From assembly GCA_018830105.1 (NCBI GenBank), contig JAHJTC010000016.1, positions 372,001 to 436,000 of the forward strand: a stretch of 64,000 bases of DNA, given 5' to 3'. The DNA comes from Bacteroidota bacterium. GTDB lineage: Bacteria > Bacteroidota > Bacteroidia > Bacteroidales > F082. Below are positions 20,503 to 28,103 of this stretch, in pieces (position 1 is the stretch's first letter; the number at the start of each line of letters is the position of its first letter). The notes under the pieces are model-generated. The model was given only the letters and a program-made list of their open reading frames with translations, ran no database searches and had not been told where the DNA came from. The translations under genes were made by a program, and so were the position numbers.

Positions 20503-21774
20503 ATGAGTAACCGACCTTCATATGAGAATTTGCTGTTCAGTAGTATTAAGCGGATTGGCTTATCTTCTGTAGCTGCCTTTTTTACTTCATCAAGAAGGAT
20601 AATGTTTTCTTTGTTTTTTGCATTTAGCTTCCTTTTAAATGGTTTGAATGCTCAAACCATGCATTTACTTGTTTTTGCCAGCACTAATGATATTAGCCCT
20701 ATACTGCGCGAAGGAATGGCTGAAACACGTGATAAGGTGCAAACTGAATTACATGAAGTAGCGAATGCATTAAATTTGAATACTCGTGAAGCAATTGCCA
20801 GTGGAGATGATGTTAATGTTGCTACCTTGTGGAATATTGTCGATAACCTCAATCCTTCTTCAAATGACATTGTGTTCTTCTTCTACATCGGCCATGGCAT
20901 AAACAAGCCTGCTATTGATCCGCAATGGCCACAATTAACTTTCGCTAAAAATCACCAAAATCATGCTAAGGAATTAGTTTCTTTTTCGGAGATTATGAAC
21001 CGTTTGGAGGCTAAAAACCCCCGCTTACTTATAGGTATTGCTGAAGCTTGCAACGCCTTAACAGGTGAACTTGAGTATTATGAAGACGAAATACTAGGCC
21101 TCGCTTCCCTGAGTTTTTCAGAAAGAGATGTTGAACGCTTAAAGGAATTATACTTGGATTCTAAAGGTAAGGTATTGTCGTCCAGCTCCGAACCAGGTCA
21201 AAAATCTTATGTTTCTAGCCAGGGGGGATATTTTAGCAGTTCTTTTATTGATGTACACAAAGAAATCACATCCTTTTCTGACTATGCCGACTGGAAAACA
21301 ATCTTCGAAAAAACAAAATCCAGAACCCAAACCCTGGCAGGCTTAAGAGCTAAAAACCCAAAAAGACAAATTCCTCAGTATATTGTGAATATTACAGGAA
21401 AACAACGTGATTTTCGTTGGAAAGAAAACTTTGCCAATAAGGATAACATTTACAACCAGCAGCCTAACAACTTTACCTATCAACATCAGGTGCAGCAACC
21501 ACAATTCCTGGTAGCTAAGGTGGTATTTTTTGCCAATAGAAACAGGGTATTCTTTGTGATGCCGGATAATTATGTAACTGAATATAACCCATATACAGGT
21601 TTACAAGTGGCTGGCTACAGGATAGCCCCCCTGCAACCCCAATTATTTCAGTATGATTTAATCAGCTATTATAATCCGTATCAATTCAACCGTTGGGGTG
21701 TTGATTATTATGGCCGTATAATGCAGTGGGATCAGTGGGCTGGTTGGCAAATGGTAGGAATAGTATATTATTAA
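20503..21774 (+). CDS. Exported caspase-like (clan CD) cysteine peptidase
   Basis: 423 residues from ATG 20503. A second ATG at 20602 begins a textbook signal peptide (MFSLFFAFSFLLNGLNAQ) and may be the true start. Residues about 50-300 resemble a caspase/metacaspase p20 domain: a strand MHLLVFAST, the His of the dyad (His131) in FFYIGHGINK and the Cys (Cys183) in IGIAEACNAL, followed by a stretch (LSSSSEPGQKSY) like the helper segment after the catalytic Cys. The C-terminal about 100 residues are rich in Tyr, Asn, Gln and Trp, with two imperfect repeats of a YNPY motif. It is the first gene of an array leading into the DGR-like target. Fold and catalytic residues are inferred by eye; whether it is a protease is untested. 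Confidence 0.72.
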   Translation: MSNRPSYENLLFSSIKRIGLSSVAAFFTSSRRIMFSLFFAFSFLLNGLNAQTMHLLVFASTNDISPILREGMAETRDKVQTELHEVANALNLNTREAIASGDDVNVATLWNIVDNLNPSSNDIVFFFYIGHGINKPAIDPQWPQLTFAKNHQNHAKELVSFSEIMNRLEAKNPRLLIGIAEACNALTGELEYYEDEILGLASLSFSERDVERLKELYLDSKGKVLSSSSEPGQKSYVSSQGGYFSSSFIDVHKEITSFSDYADWKTIFEKTKSRTQTLAGLRAKNPKRQIPQYIVNITGKQRDFRWKENFANKDNIYNQQPNNFTYQHQVQQPQFLVAKVVFFANRNRVFFVMPDNYVTEYNPYTGLQVAGYRIAPLQPQLFQYDLISYYNPYQFNRWGVDYYGRIMQWDQWAGWQMVGIVYY

Positions 21775-21822
21775 TTCACCCGACTTATAAATAAATATTA
21801 CCAATAGAATAACTAATAAATC

Positions 21823-22482
21823 ATGAAAATACTAAAACTTAGGAACATATTCGCTCTTATCTTGTGTATCATATCCAGCAATACTGGACATGCACAAGGG
21901 AATACTTTTCACTCAGGACAGGGTAATAAATTCATGAATCACCCTGATGCCAATATATACAATGCATACAATATGCTCGACTTTAGCTGGTGGAATCATA
22001 GAACTTTCAATGAGCAGTTTTATGAAGTTGCAAAAGTTAAATACCTTGAATCATATAGGTTGATGGGCAGGATTGAAGCTACAAAAACAACACTCCTTGC
22101 TGTAAGAAATGAAAAGAAACAAAATGTTCATTGCACTTCAGGAAAAGATCAACAAAATTTATTACTTGAAATAATGACGCTTGAGAATCTCTATGCTGAA
22201 GATAATATGCTTCAGCAGGAGCTATTGGTTTACCAGCAAGAATGCGGAAGGAACATAATGAATTACACATCAACCTATCATTACAATCAGGCTGAAGGTA
22301 TTATAAAATCCTTAATGCTTAATTCCCGCTCAAAATATGAACTTGGTCATGCTGATAAAGGTTCAATTCCTGCTCGTATTGCCAAAATGAATCAAAATCT
22401 GAGAAATATCATATATGGGTCTCCTGGTCAAATGATTTATAATATCCTTGATATAGCGGGAGCTGCGGTAGCAAATTATTAA
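21823..22482 (+). CDS. Secreted hypothetical protein, helical
   Basis: 219 residues with a signal peptide (FALILCIISSNTGHAQ). I do not recognise a family. The middle is helical and rich in Glu, Gln and Asn (residues about 60-160), with two Cys (in VHCTS and QECGR) that could form a disulfide; the C-terminus ends with a hydrophobic stretch (MIYNILDIAGAAVANY). It starts 48 bases after the caspase-like gene and 34 bases before the next secreted protein, so the three are likely one transcript. Function unknown. Confidence 0.7.
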   Translation: MKILKLRNIFALILCIISSNTGHAQGNTFHSGQGNKFMNHPDANIYNAYNMLDFSWWNHRTFNEQFYEVAKVKYLESYRLMGRIEATKTTLLAVRNEKKQNVHCTSGKDQQNLLLEIMTLENLYAEDNMLQQELLVYQQECGRNIMNYTSTYHYNQAEGIIKSLMLNSRSKYELGHADKGSIPARIAKMNQNLRNIIYGSPGQMIYNILDIAGAAVANY

Positions 22483-22516
22483 TTGTTATTAACTTGTCTG
22501 AGATTAAGTTATTCAC

Positions 22517-23050
22517 ATGAAAAAGAGAATCACATTTTTAGGTGTAATGTTTTTTTTAGCTATATGGCATTTTGCATGCATTGCACAAACACAGGTTACA
22601 ACATTCACAATGACCTCTAATGGTATAGTGACAACTGGGAACACCGATTTACAGCCCATTGATAATTGGGCTTCCGGATCTACTGGAATCAATAATGGTT
22701 CTTTGTATTTAAGACCACCCTCGAGCTTTGGCTTTGTTTGTGGAGTTAAACATAAACAAAATGAGAAATATATAAGCATCAAAATTCAACGAATACAAGT
22801 AAATAGTAGCATATATGGATGGGCAGGTGCAAAGCTAATCTTATCCGATGTTAATCATAGAGAAGTCGCATCTAAAACTCAACCAAAAAAAGAAAGGTGG
22901 TGGGTTATTAATACAAATGCGATTGGATCTTTTCATCGATTTGATTTTAGCAGCTTTCGTGTTCCATACCTGTATGACTGGGAGCGGACAGCCGCAGATA
23001 AAGCTGAAGTTTATTTGCATAGCATAACAGTATATTGGACAACACTTTAG
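22517..23050 (+). CDS. Secreted hypothetical protein, beta-rich
   Basis: 177 residues with a signal peptide (MFFLAIWHFACIAQ). No family recognised. The mature part alternates hydrophobic and polar residues (TSNGIVTTGNTDLQPIDNWA, YISIKIQRIQVNSS), suggesting a small beta-sandwich such as a carbohydrate- or surface-binding domain; that is a guess from pattern only. It ends 100 bases before the FISUMP target gene and follows the helical secreted protein by 34 bases, so it belongs to the same run of exported proteins. Confidence 0.65.
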   Translation: MKKRITFLGVMFFLAIWHFACIAQTQVTTFTMTSNGIVTTGNTDLQPIDNWASGSTGINNGSLYLRPPSSFGFVCGVKHKQNEKYISIKIQRIQVNSSIYGWAGAKLILSDVNHREVASKTQPKKERWWVINTNAIGSFHRFDFSSFRVPYLYDWERTAADKAEVYLHSITVYWTTL

Positions 23051-23150
23051 ACTCCATACTTTGATGGTTTATTGTTTCTTCCATTTAAATTATAAAAATT
23101 ATTTTGTAGAGATAGAGTATTATAGATTAATCCATTATAAATTTACTGAA

Positions 23151-23783
23151 ATGAAAGAATTAACAACATTGTCTATTGCCTTAATTATGGCAATTAGTTT
23201 AAATGCGCAGCAAACTGGCACATTCAAAGATTCCCGCGACGGAAAAACGTACACCACCATAGAAATAGGCAGCCAAACCTGGTTTGCCGAAAACCTCAAC
23301 TACGAAACCTCTAACTCCTGGTGGTACAACAGCAGCAGTGCAAATGGTAATATTTACGGCAGGCTTTATACCTGGGCTGCTGCAATGAATGGCGAAAGCA
23401 GCAGCAATAGTGTCCCCAGTGGAGTGCAGGGTATTTGCCCTGATGGATGGCATTTGCCAAGTGATGCAGAATGGAGCGTTCTTACTGATTATCTGGGGGG
23501 AGAAGATGTGGCAGGAGGTAAAATGAAAGAAGTCGGAACAGCCCATTGGTATTCGCCTAATACAGGTGCAACCAATTCGAGTGGTTTCACAGCGCTTCCG
23601 GGCGGTTACCGTAATTCGAATGGAAGTTTCTACGATTTAGGCCGCAGCGGTGACTGGTGGTCGGCTACGGAGACCATCTCAACGGCCGCTTGGCGCCGAA
23701 GCCTGGACTACAGCAACGGCAACGTCTACCGCTACAGCGCCAGTAAGGTGGGCGGTTTTAGTGTCCGGTGCGTGAGGGATTAG
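23151..23783 (+). CDS. Exported FISUMP-domain protein, probable DGR target
   Basis: Secreted protein of about 210 residues. ATG 23151 gives a signal peptide (MKELTTLSIALIMAISLNAQ); a longer in-frame start at 23061 is unlikely. The mature part is a Fibrobacter succinogenes major paralogous (FISUMP) domain: DGKTYTTIEIGSQTWFAENL, GICPDGWHLPSDAEWSVLTD, ALPGGYRNSNGSFYDLG and the closing GGFSVRCVRD. FISUMP domains resemble C-type-lectin folds, the usual scaffold for DGR-diversified receptors. The last 192 bases (from 23592) form a variable repeat whose differences from the copy at 24353 fall almost only on adenines. An Avd-like gene follows 48 bases later. Ligand unknown; probably cell-surface binding. 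The domain is clear, and the diversified status is strongly supported by the repeat pair. Confidence 0.88.
   Translation: MKELTTLSIALIMAISLNAQQTGTFKDSRDGKTYTTIEIGSQTWFAENLNYETSNSWWYNSSSANGNIYGRLYTWAAAMNGESSSNSVPSGVQGICPDGWHLPSDAEWSVLTDYLGGEDVAGGKMKEVGTAHWYSPNTGATNSSGFTALPGGYRNSNGSFYDLGRSGDWWSATETISTAAWRRSLDYSNGNVYRYSASKVGGFSVRCVRD
23592..23783 (+). repeat. DGR variable repeat (VR)
   Basis: 3' end of the FISUMP gene, aligned without gaps to 24353 onward (offset 761). In the first 120 aligned bases there are 18 mismatches; 17 are at adenines of the downstream copy (A to G, C or T) and one is G to T. Many changes turn AAC/AAT codons into TAC, GAT, CGC, AGC, GAC, ACC or GCC. This adenine-specific pattern is the hallmark of mutagenic retrohoming. 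The VR carries the stop codon and a GC-rich end (GTCCGGTGCGTGAGGGAT) where an IMH element would be expected. Confidence 0.9.
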
Positions 23784-23803
23784 TTGACAATTTGACTATT
23801 TAT

Positions 23804-23826
23804 ACCGCGAAGCGGTCGATTTTTTT
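23804..23826 (+). terminator. Hairpin with T-run downstream of the VR
   Basis: ACCGC (23804-23808), loop GAA, GCGGT (23812-23816), then CGA and seven T. It could terminate the target gene. DGRs often carry a short GC hairpin or cruciform just downstream of the VR that helps homing, so it may have that role; a similar element follows the second target gene. Confidence 0.6.
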
Positions 23827-23831
23827 AGAAA

Positions 23832-24173
23832 ATGGGTATATACGAAAATTTGCCAGTTTTTAAGGCAAGCTATGATTTGTTATTGAATATTTACCAGTTT
23901 ACCGGTAAATTCACACGGGAATATAAATATACTCTTGGTGAGAAAATCAAAAATGAAACGCTTTTACTACTGGTTTTGGTTTATCGGGCAAACAGCAGTA
24001 AAAATAAGGTAGAAATATTACAGAATGCCCATGAACAAATTGAATTAATACGTTTAATGATAAGGCTTGTAAAAGATTTAAAGCAAATAAGCCTGAATAG
24101 TTTTATAAGGATAAACCAACAGGTTGAAAATGTTTCAAAACAATTAACCGGTTGGCAAAAATCGCAGAAATAA
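23832..24173 (+). CDS. avd: Avd-like four-helix-bundle protein (DGR accessory)
   Basis: 113-residue, wholly helical, basic protein: YENLPVFKASYDLLLNIYQF, EYKYTLGEKIKNETLLLLVL, LQNAHEQIELIRLMIRLVKD, SFIRINQQVENVSKQLTGWQ. This is the pattern of the four-helix-bundle (23S rRNA intervening-sequence/bAvd) family. Avd proteins are pentameric nucleic-acid-binding partners of DGR reverse transcriptases. It sits between the VR and the TR, the common DGR position, which raises confidence over family resemblance alone. Start ATG 23832 lies six bases after the hairpin T-run. The RT partner is absent from this window. Confidence 0.85.
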   Translation: MGIYENLPVFKASYDLLLNIYQFTGKFTREYKYTLGEKIKNETLLLLVLVYRANSSKNKVEILQNAHEQIELIRLMIRLVKDLKQISLNSFIRINQQVENVSKQLTGWQKSQK

Positions 24174-24303
24174 TTGGTTATGAGCCAGAGTTGCTTTATA
24201 CTACGGTATTTGCAAGTGTGCATTATAAATCCGACAACCCGCTGTTGCTGTAAATGCCATTAATTGCTATGACAAAAATGGTAGGCTTCAGCAATAAAAG
24301 ATT

Positions 24304-24326
24304 GTTCCGGCTGAAAATGCCGGAAC
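24304..24326 (+). other. Stem-loop upstream of the template repeat
   Basis: GTTCCGGC (24304-24311), loop TGAAAAT, GCCGGAAC (24319-24326): a perfect 8-bp stem 27 bases before the TR. It may belong to the structured TR RNA; this is an inference from position. Confidence 0.5.
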
Positions 24327-24352
24327 GACAATTAAAGTGGTTGCTTTTTTCG

Positions 24353-24496
24353 GCGCTTCCGGGCGGTTACCGTAATACAAATGGAAATTTCAACAATTTA
24401 GGCAACAACGGTAACTGGTGGTCGGCTACGGAGAACAGCTCAACAAACGCTTGGAACCGAAACCTGAACTACGACAACGGCAATGTAAAGCGCAAC
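24353..24496 (+). repeat. DGR template repeat (TR), 3'-truncated
   Basis: Copy of the VR with adenine-rich AAC/AAT codons at every variable position (for example AACAACGGTAACTGG against CGCAGCGGTGACTGG). The match to the VR fades after about 24472 and is replaced near 24488 by sequence shared with 27054 onward. The expected 3' end, equivalent to the VR's GGTTTTAGTGTCCGGTGC, is therefore missing, which should disable template function. The stretch has no start codon and signal of its own, so it is an RNA template rather than a gene. Confidence 0.85.
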
Positions 24497-24919
24497 TCGG
24501 GCACTACCTCTACCTTAAGCAACAGCGATACACCCGGCCATGACAACTTTATTCTGGCAACCTACAGCCCTGCTGATTGGCGCAGCCCGCAAAACGATAA
24601 TTTATGGCAGGGCGTAAACGGTATCAATAATCCTTGCCCTGTAGGGTATCGTCTGCCCACCGAAGCAGAATGGGAAGCCGAACGCCAAAGTTGGAGCAGC
24701 AACAATGCTGCCGGTGCTTTCAACTCCCCGCTCAAATTGCCCGTTGCCGGCAGCCGCTACGGCAGCAATGGTTCGCTCTTCAGTGTTGGTTCCAGCGGGC
24801 GCTATTGGTCAGCTACCGTGGGTGGTACGTACGCCTGGCGTCTGAACTTCCACAGCAGTGCCAACATGACCATCAGCAGCCGCGCGTACGGATTCTCAGT
24901 CCGTTGCCTCAAGGATTGA
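24488..24919 (+). pseudogene. 5'-truncated FISUMP gene fused to the DGR template
   Basis: C-terminal half of a FISUMP protein (NDNLWQGVNGINNPCPVGYR, PTEAEWEAERQSW, then AYGFSVRCLKD and a stop at 24919). It is nearly identical at the DNA level to 27054-27300 up to LKLPVAG, then diverges. It has no signal peptide; the frame runs back through the template repeat and starts only at an unconvincing ATG at 24254. The junction AAGCGCAAC is shared with the intact gene at 27054. It is best read as a relic of a second target gene, joined to the TR by deletion. It might still be translated, but export looks impossible. Confidence 0.8.
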
Positions 24920-24952
24920 CACCTTTTCTTTTAAATGAATTAACTACAAGCT

Positions 24953-27487
24953 ATGAAAATGAAAACTATAAAAATTTTAATAGGAATTTTAACAATACTC
25001 ACTTTGATGCTATCAGCATGCAAGAGAGGGGAATACGTTGAATACAGAAACAGTTCAGCACAAGAAAAAGAAATCATCGAAAAAAGCCGGGAAATTTTTC
25101 CTGAAGTGATTGTACAACAGCTGGAGAATGAACTTATAAATCTGAGCCAACAAGAAGATCAGCTGGCCTATCTCGATTCCATCAATATTGCGCTGGATGG
25201 CCTCAAAGCTATCATTCCAACAGTGAATGGGTTAACGTTTACTGATTATAAAAATACCCTGGACTCAACAGTGTATCATTTCAACAACTTCAAAAGTACT
25301 GCAAACGATAATTGTTTGGGCTTAGCCTATTCCAGATCCGCCATGATTGATGGGGGTGCCTCCGGCAATCTTGCTGGCCTGCTGGCTGCATCACTATCTG
25401 CTTCTGGCGGTGGTGGAATTAGTTATATCTACGATTTTGTAAATTTAGACCGCCAGATATACCTCAGCAGAATGTGCGCTGTTGAAGGTGGTATTGGTGT
25501 AGGACTTGCTGCTGCTTTGCAGTCAAATATTGGTTTTACAGGTATATATGAGGTCACATCTGGTATTCGATATCACTTTAGTGCTTCCGGAGAAGACAAA
25601 TTTAACGGTGTTTCCGTTGGGAATTCTTTTGGAATTAGTGGAGCTATTTTCGCCCTATTGGGCCTCGATCTAAGTATTAGTGTAGGTACTAGCAAAGAGG
25701 CTCATGGTGATTCCGATTTCCCGCAAAATCTTTCACCTTGTCCAAATAATTTTACCGTAATTGAAAATAGCTCCAAAAGTTTTAGTTTTCAGATGAACGG
25801 ATCTTTATCCGCAGGTGTTGGCGGTGAATTACTCTTGTTATTGACATTAGAGCATAGCGGAACAGAACTAAAAGGTGTTGCCGGCACATACCATCGCTTT
25901 GGAACCAACCGCACATTGGCAGGTATTCGAATGGCAAATGAATTATTAATGGGAGAACCTGATGATGGAATTCTTATAGATTTAGGGCCGGTAAATATTG
26001 CTGCATCTGCTCTTGCCATAGTTTATAGTCAGAAAGACTTTTCCAACTGCCCGGCCGAAGCACCCAGTGTAGGAACATTTAAAGCCAAGGACATCACTTC
26101 ACACAGTGCTGTAAGTGGAGGTATTGTAACAAGCGGTCAGGGCGCATCGGTTACGGCCAAAGGTGTTTGTTGGAGCACAAACCCAGATCCTATTATTAAT
26201 GATAACAAAACGGATGAAGGACCTGCAGGAGGCATATACAGCAGCAACCTAACCGGCCTTAGTCCAAACACCTCGTATTATGTAAGGGCTTATGCCACTA
26301 ACAGTGCCGGAACAGCTTATGGGCAGCAAAAGTTTTTCACAACAAACACTGCTTCTGGCGAAGCACCCGTAGCTGATTTCACCGCAAACCCAACTCTTGG
26401 TGACGCCCCGTTAGAAGTAAACTTTACCGATCAAAGCACCAACGACCCTACAAGCTGGCTCTGGGATTTTGGTGATGGCACAACAAGTACACAACAAAAC
26501 CCAACAAAGACATACAATTCTGAAGGCACATACAATATAACGCTAACTGTGAGTAACACATATGGTTCCAATACACTTACTAAGGACAACTATATTACAG
26601 TTACAAATGGTAGTGGCAACACCCCACCCACCGCCCTTTTCACCGTATCCCCTACCAGCGGCACCACCAGCACCAACTTTGCCTTTGATGCCGGTGGCAG
26701 CACCGACAACGAAACCCCCACCAGCCAATTACAAGTGCGCTGGGATTTTGATGGCAATGGCAGCTGGGACACCAACTGGGATACCGACAAAACCCAAAGC
26801 CACCAATACAGCAGCGAAGGCACTTACACTGCAAAACTTGCGGTAAAAGATACCGAAGGCCTTACAGACCAATATACCAAAAGTATTACCGTTAGCAATG
26901 GTGGCGGGGGCTTTAACGATGTATTTAACCCTGCCACTGGCCAAACCTGGATGGACCGCAACCTGGGCGCCAGCCGTGTAGCCCAAAGCAGCACTGATGA
27001 ACAAGCCTATGGCGACCTTTATCAATGGGGCAGGCTTACCGATGGGCACGAAAAGCGCAACTCGGGCACTACCTCTACCTTAAGCAACAGTGATACACCC
27101 GGCCATGACAACTTTATTCTGGCACCCAACAGCCCTGCTGATTGGCGCAGCCCGCAAAACGATAATTTATGGCAGGGCGTAAACGGTATCAATAATCCTT
27201 GCCCTGCAGGGTATCGTCTGCCCACCGAAGCAGAATGGGAAGCCGAACGCCAAAGCTGGAGCAGCAACAATGCCACAGGCGCATTTAACTCGCCCCTAAA
27301 ATTGCCCGTTGCCGGCCACCGTTACGCCGATGATGGTTCGCTGTACGCTGTAGGCTCCATCAGTACCTATTGGTCGGCTACTTTGGATGGCATCAGCGCA
27401 CGCCTCCTGTACTTCTACGACAGTCAAGCCTACATGTACAGTCACAACCGAGCACACGGCTTCTCAGTACGTTGCCTCAAGAATTGA
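24953..27487 (+). CDS. Large FISUMP lipoprotein with PKD domains, second probable DGR target
   Basis: 844 residues. The lipobox LMLSAC near residues 17-22 makes it a lipid-anchored surface protein. Residues about 25-360 are an unrecognised Gly-rich region (SLSASGGGGISYIYDFV; GSLSAGVGGELLLLLTL). Residues about 365-460 resemble a fibronectin III-like unit (SPNTSYYVRAYATNSAGTAY). Two PKD domains follow at about 470-555 (TSWLWDFGDGTTSTQQNPTK) and 560-650. The FISUMP domain runs from about 655 to the end (GQTWMDRNLGASRVAQSS; NPCPAGYRLPTEAEWEAER; HGFSVRCLKN). The final about 60 residues differ sharply from the truncated paralogue at 24740-24919, unlike the near-identical part before them, which fits a hypervariable tip. 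ATG 24959 is an alternative start. Surface binding of an unknown ligand is inferred. Confidence 0.86.
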   Translation: MKMKTIKILIGILTILTLMLSACKRGEYVEYRNSSAQEKEIIEKSREIFPEVIVQQLENELINLSQQEDQLAYLDSINIALDGLKAIIPTVNGLTFTDYKNTLDSTVYHFNNFKSTANDNCLGLAYSRSAMIDGGASGNLAGLLAASLSASGGGGISYIYDFVNLDRQIYLSRMCAVEGGIGVGLAAALQSNIGFTGIYEVTSGIRYHFSASGEDKFNGVSVGNSFGISGAIFALLGLDLSISVGTSKEAHGDSDFPQNLSPCPNNFTVIENSSKSFSFQMNGSLSAGVGGELLLLLTLEHSGTELKGVAGTYHRFGTNRTLAGIRMANELLMGEPDDGILIDLGPVNIAASALAIVYSQKDFSNCPAEAPSVGTFKAKDITSHSAVSGGIVTSGQGASVTAKGVCWSTNPDPIINDNKTDEGPAGGIYSSNLTGLSPNTSYYVRAYATNSAGTAYGQQKFFTTNTASGEAPVADFTANPTLGDAPLEVNFTDQSTNDPTSWLWDFGDGTTSTQQNPTKTYNSEGTYNITLTVSNTYGSNTLTKDNYITVTNGSGNTPPTALFTVSPTSGTTSTNFAFDAGGSTDNETPTSQLQVRWDFDGNGSWDTNWDTDKTQSHQYSSEGTYTAKLAVKDTEGLTDQYTKSITVSNGGGGFNDVFNPATGQTWMDRNLGASRVAQSSTDEQAYGDLYQWGRLTDGHEKRNSGTTSTLSNSDTPGHDNFILAPNSPADWRSPQNDNLWQGVNGINNPCPAGYRLPTEAEWEAERQSWSSNNATGAFNSPLKLPVAGHRYADDGSLYAVGSISTYWSATLDGISARLLYFYDSQAYMYSHNRAHGFSVRCLKN
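27310..27487 (+). repeat. Hypervariable VR-like 3' end
   Basis: Compared with 24743-24919, fixed codons (TATTGGTC, TTCTCAGT, CGTTGCCTCAAG) alternate with codons that change at positions one and two but keep a final C or T (AGC/CAC, TTC/TAC, CGC/ACC, AAC/TAC, AGC/GAC). That is what an AAC/AAT template would give. Synonymous changes at fixed codons show the two are not fresh copies of one template, and no matching TR is in this window. Confidence 0.55.
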
Positions 27488-27567
27488 TTTATCCTGTGAT
27501 ATTCCGTAGGAGAATTTCACCGGGACACTTTGAAAAGCGAAGCGATTTTGACAATTATGACACTTAT

Positions 27568-27624
27568 CCATGCCGCCCTGTGGGACGGCATGGTTTGAAA
27601 ACACCGCATTGCGGAAATTTTTTT
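27568..27624 (+). terminator. Paired hairpins after the second target gene
   Basis: CCATGCCG (27568-27575) pairs with CGGCATGG (27586-27593), with a short inner CCC/GGG. Then CCGCA (27604-27608) T TGCGG (27610-27614), AAA and a T-run. The second element resembles the ACCGC/GCGGT + T-run hairpin after the first VR. Confidence 0.65.
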
Positions 27625-27665
27625 GAAAAATAACAATTGCTGAAAAAATACTTGAAAGCGCAAAA

Positions 27666-28103
27666 ATGAACACATTCACCCTCTTTAAAGAAGGTTTGTT
27701 CTTTAAATGCTACAATGAGGATGCTATGGTATTTGCAAAACTTGTAAAACCTTATAAGGTAAGCACGAAGTATGTTAAAAATATTGGCGCAGATGTATTG
27801 AGTTTGGGATTTCCGGTTAGCGAGTCAGAAAAAGGCAAGCTGACTTTTGATAGTATATCTGAAAAACCTGGGGCTGTAAAATTTGATGCTGGAAGTGATA
27901 AAGTCACCTTTTCATTGAAAGAAGATTTAAAACAAGGTTTCGATAACTGGTGTGAGGCGATGGCGAAAGAACACGCTGTGCTATACAATAATAAAACAGA
28001 TATTAGCTTGCCTGCCATCTCCGACCCGTGTGGCAAGGCACTTCCCGCTATATTACGCCTACAAAAGAATACGTCCAATGCTTTTTCATTCTTATCCGTA
28101 TAA
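27666..28103 (+). CDS. Small MutS-domain-I-like protein, possible DGR accessory
   Basis: 145 residues, no signal peptide. The N-terminus (FTLFKEGLFFKCYNEDAMVF followed by KNIGADVLSLGFPVS) resembles the mismatch-recognition domain I of MutS (GDFYE-x-F-x-EDA ... AGFP), but none of the other MutS domains is present. From memory, MutS-like (MSL) single-domain proteins are described as DGR accessory proteins, which fits the location after two target genes and an avd gene. The C-terminal 30 residues (from about SLPAISDPCG) look less ordered and may have been altered. The gene overlaps the convergent helicase gene by 12 bases. Resemblance is by eye, so the assignment is moderate. Confidence 0.55.
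   Translation: MNTFTLFKEGLFFKCYNEDAMVFAKLVKPYKVSTKYVKNIGADVLSLGFPVSESEKGKLTFDSISEKPGAVKFDAGSDKVTFSLKEDLKQGFDNWCEAMAKEHAVLYNNKTDISLPAISDPCGKALPAILRLQKNTSNAFSFLSV

Noticed and set aside
23151-23783. FISUMP protein as an ordinary surface lipoprotein
   Set aside because: Repeat comparison shows adenine-biased divergence confined to its 3' end, so it is described as a DGR target.
24254-24919. Long open frame across the template repeat and truncated FISUMP
   Set aside because: It begins at an ATG with no signal peptide, crosses the TR, and changes character at the AAGCGCAAC junction; treated as TR plus truncated gene.
20503-28103. Reverse transcriptase gene for the DGR
   Set aside because: Searched by eye all six frames listed for this region for RT motifs (for example YADD-like or the DGR-type GxxxSQ); none seen, so absence is reported as a finding.
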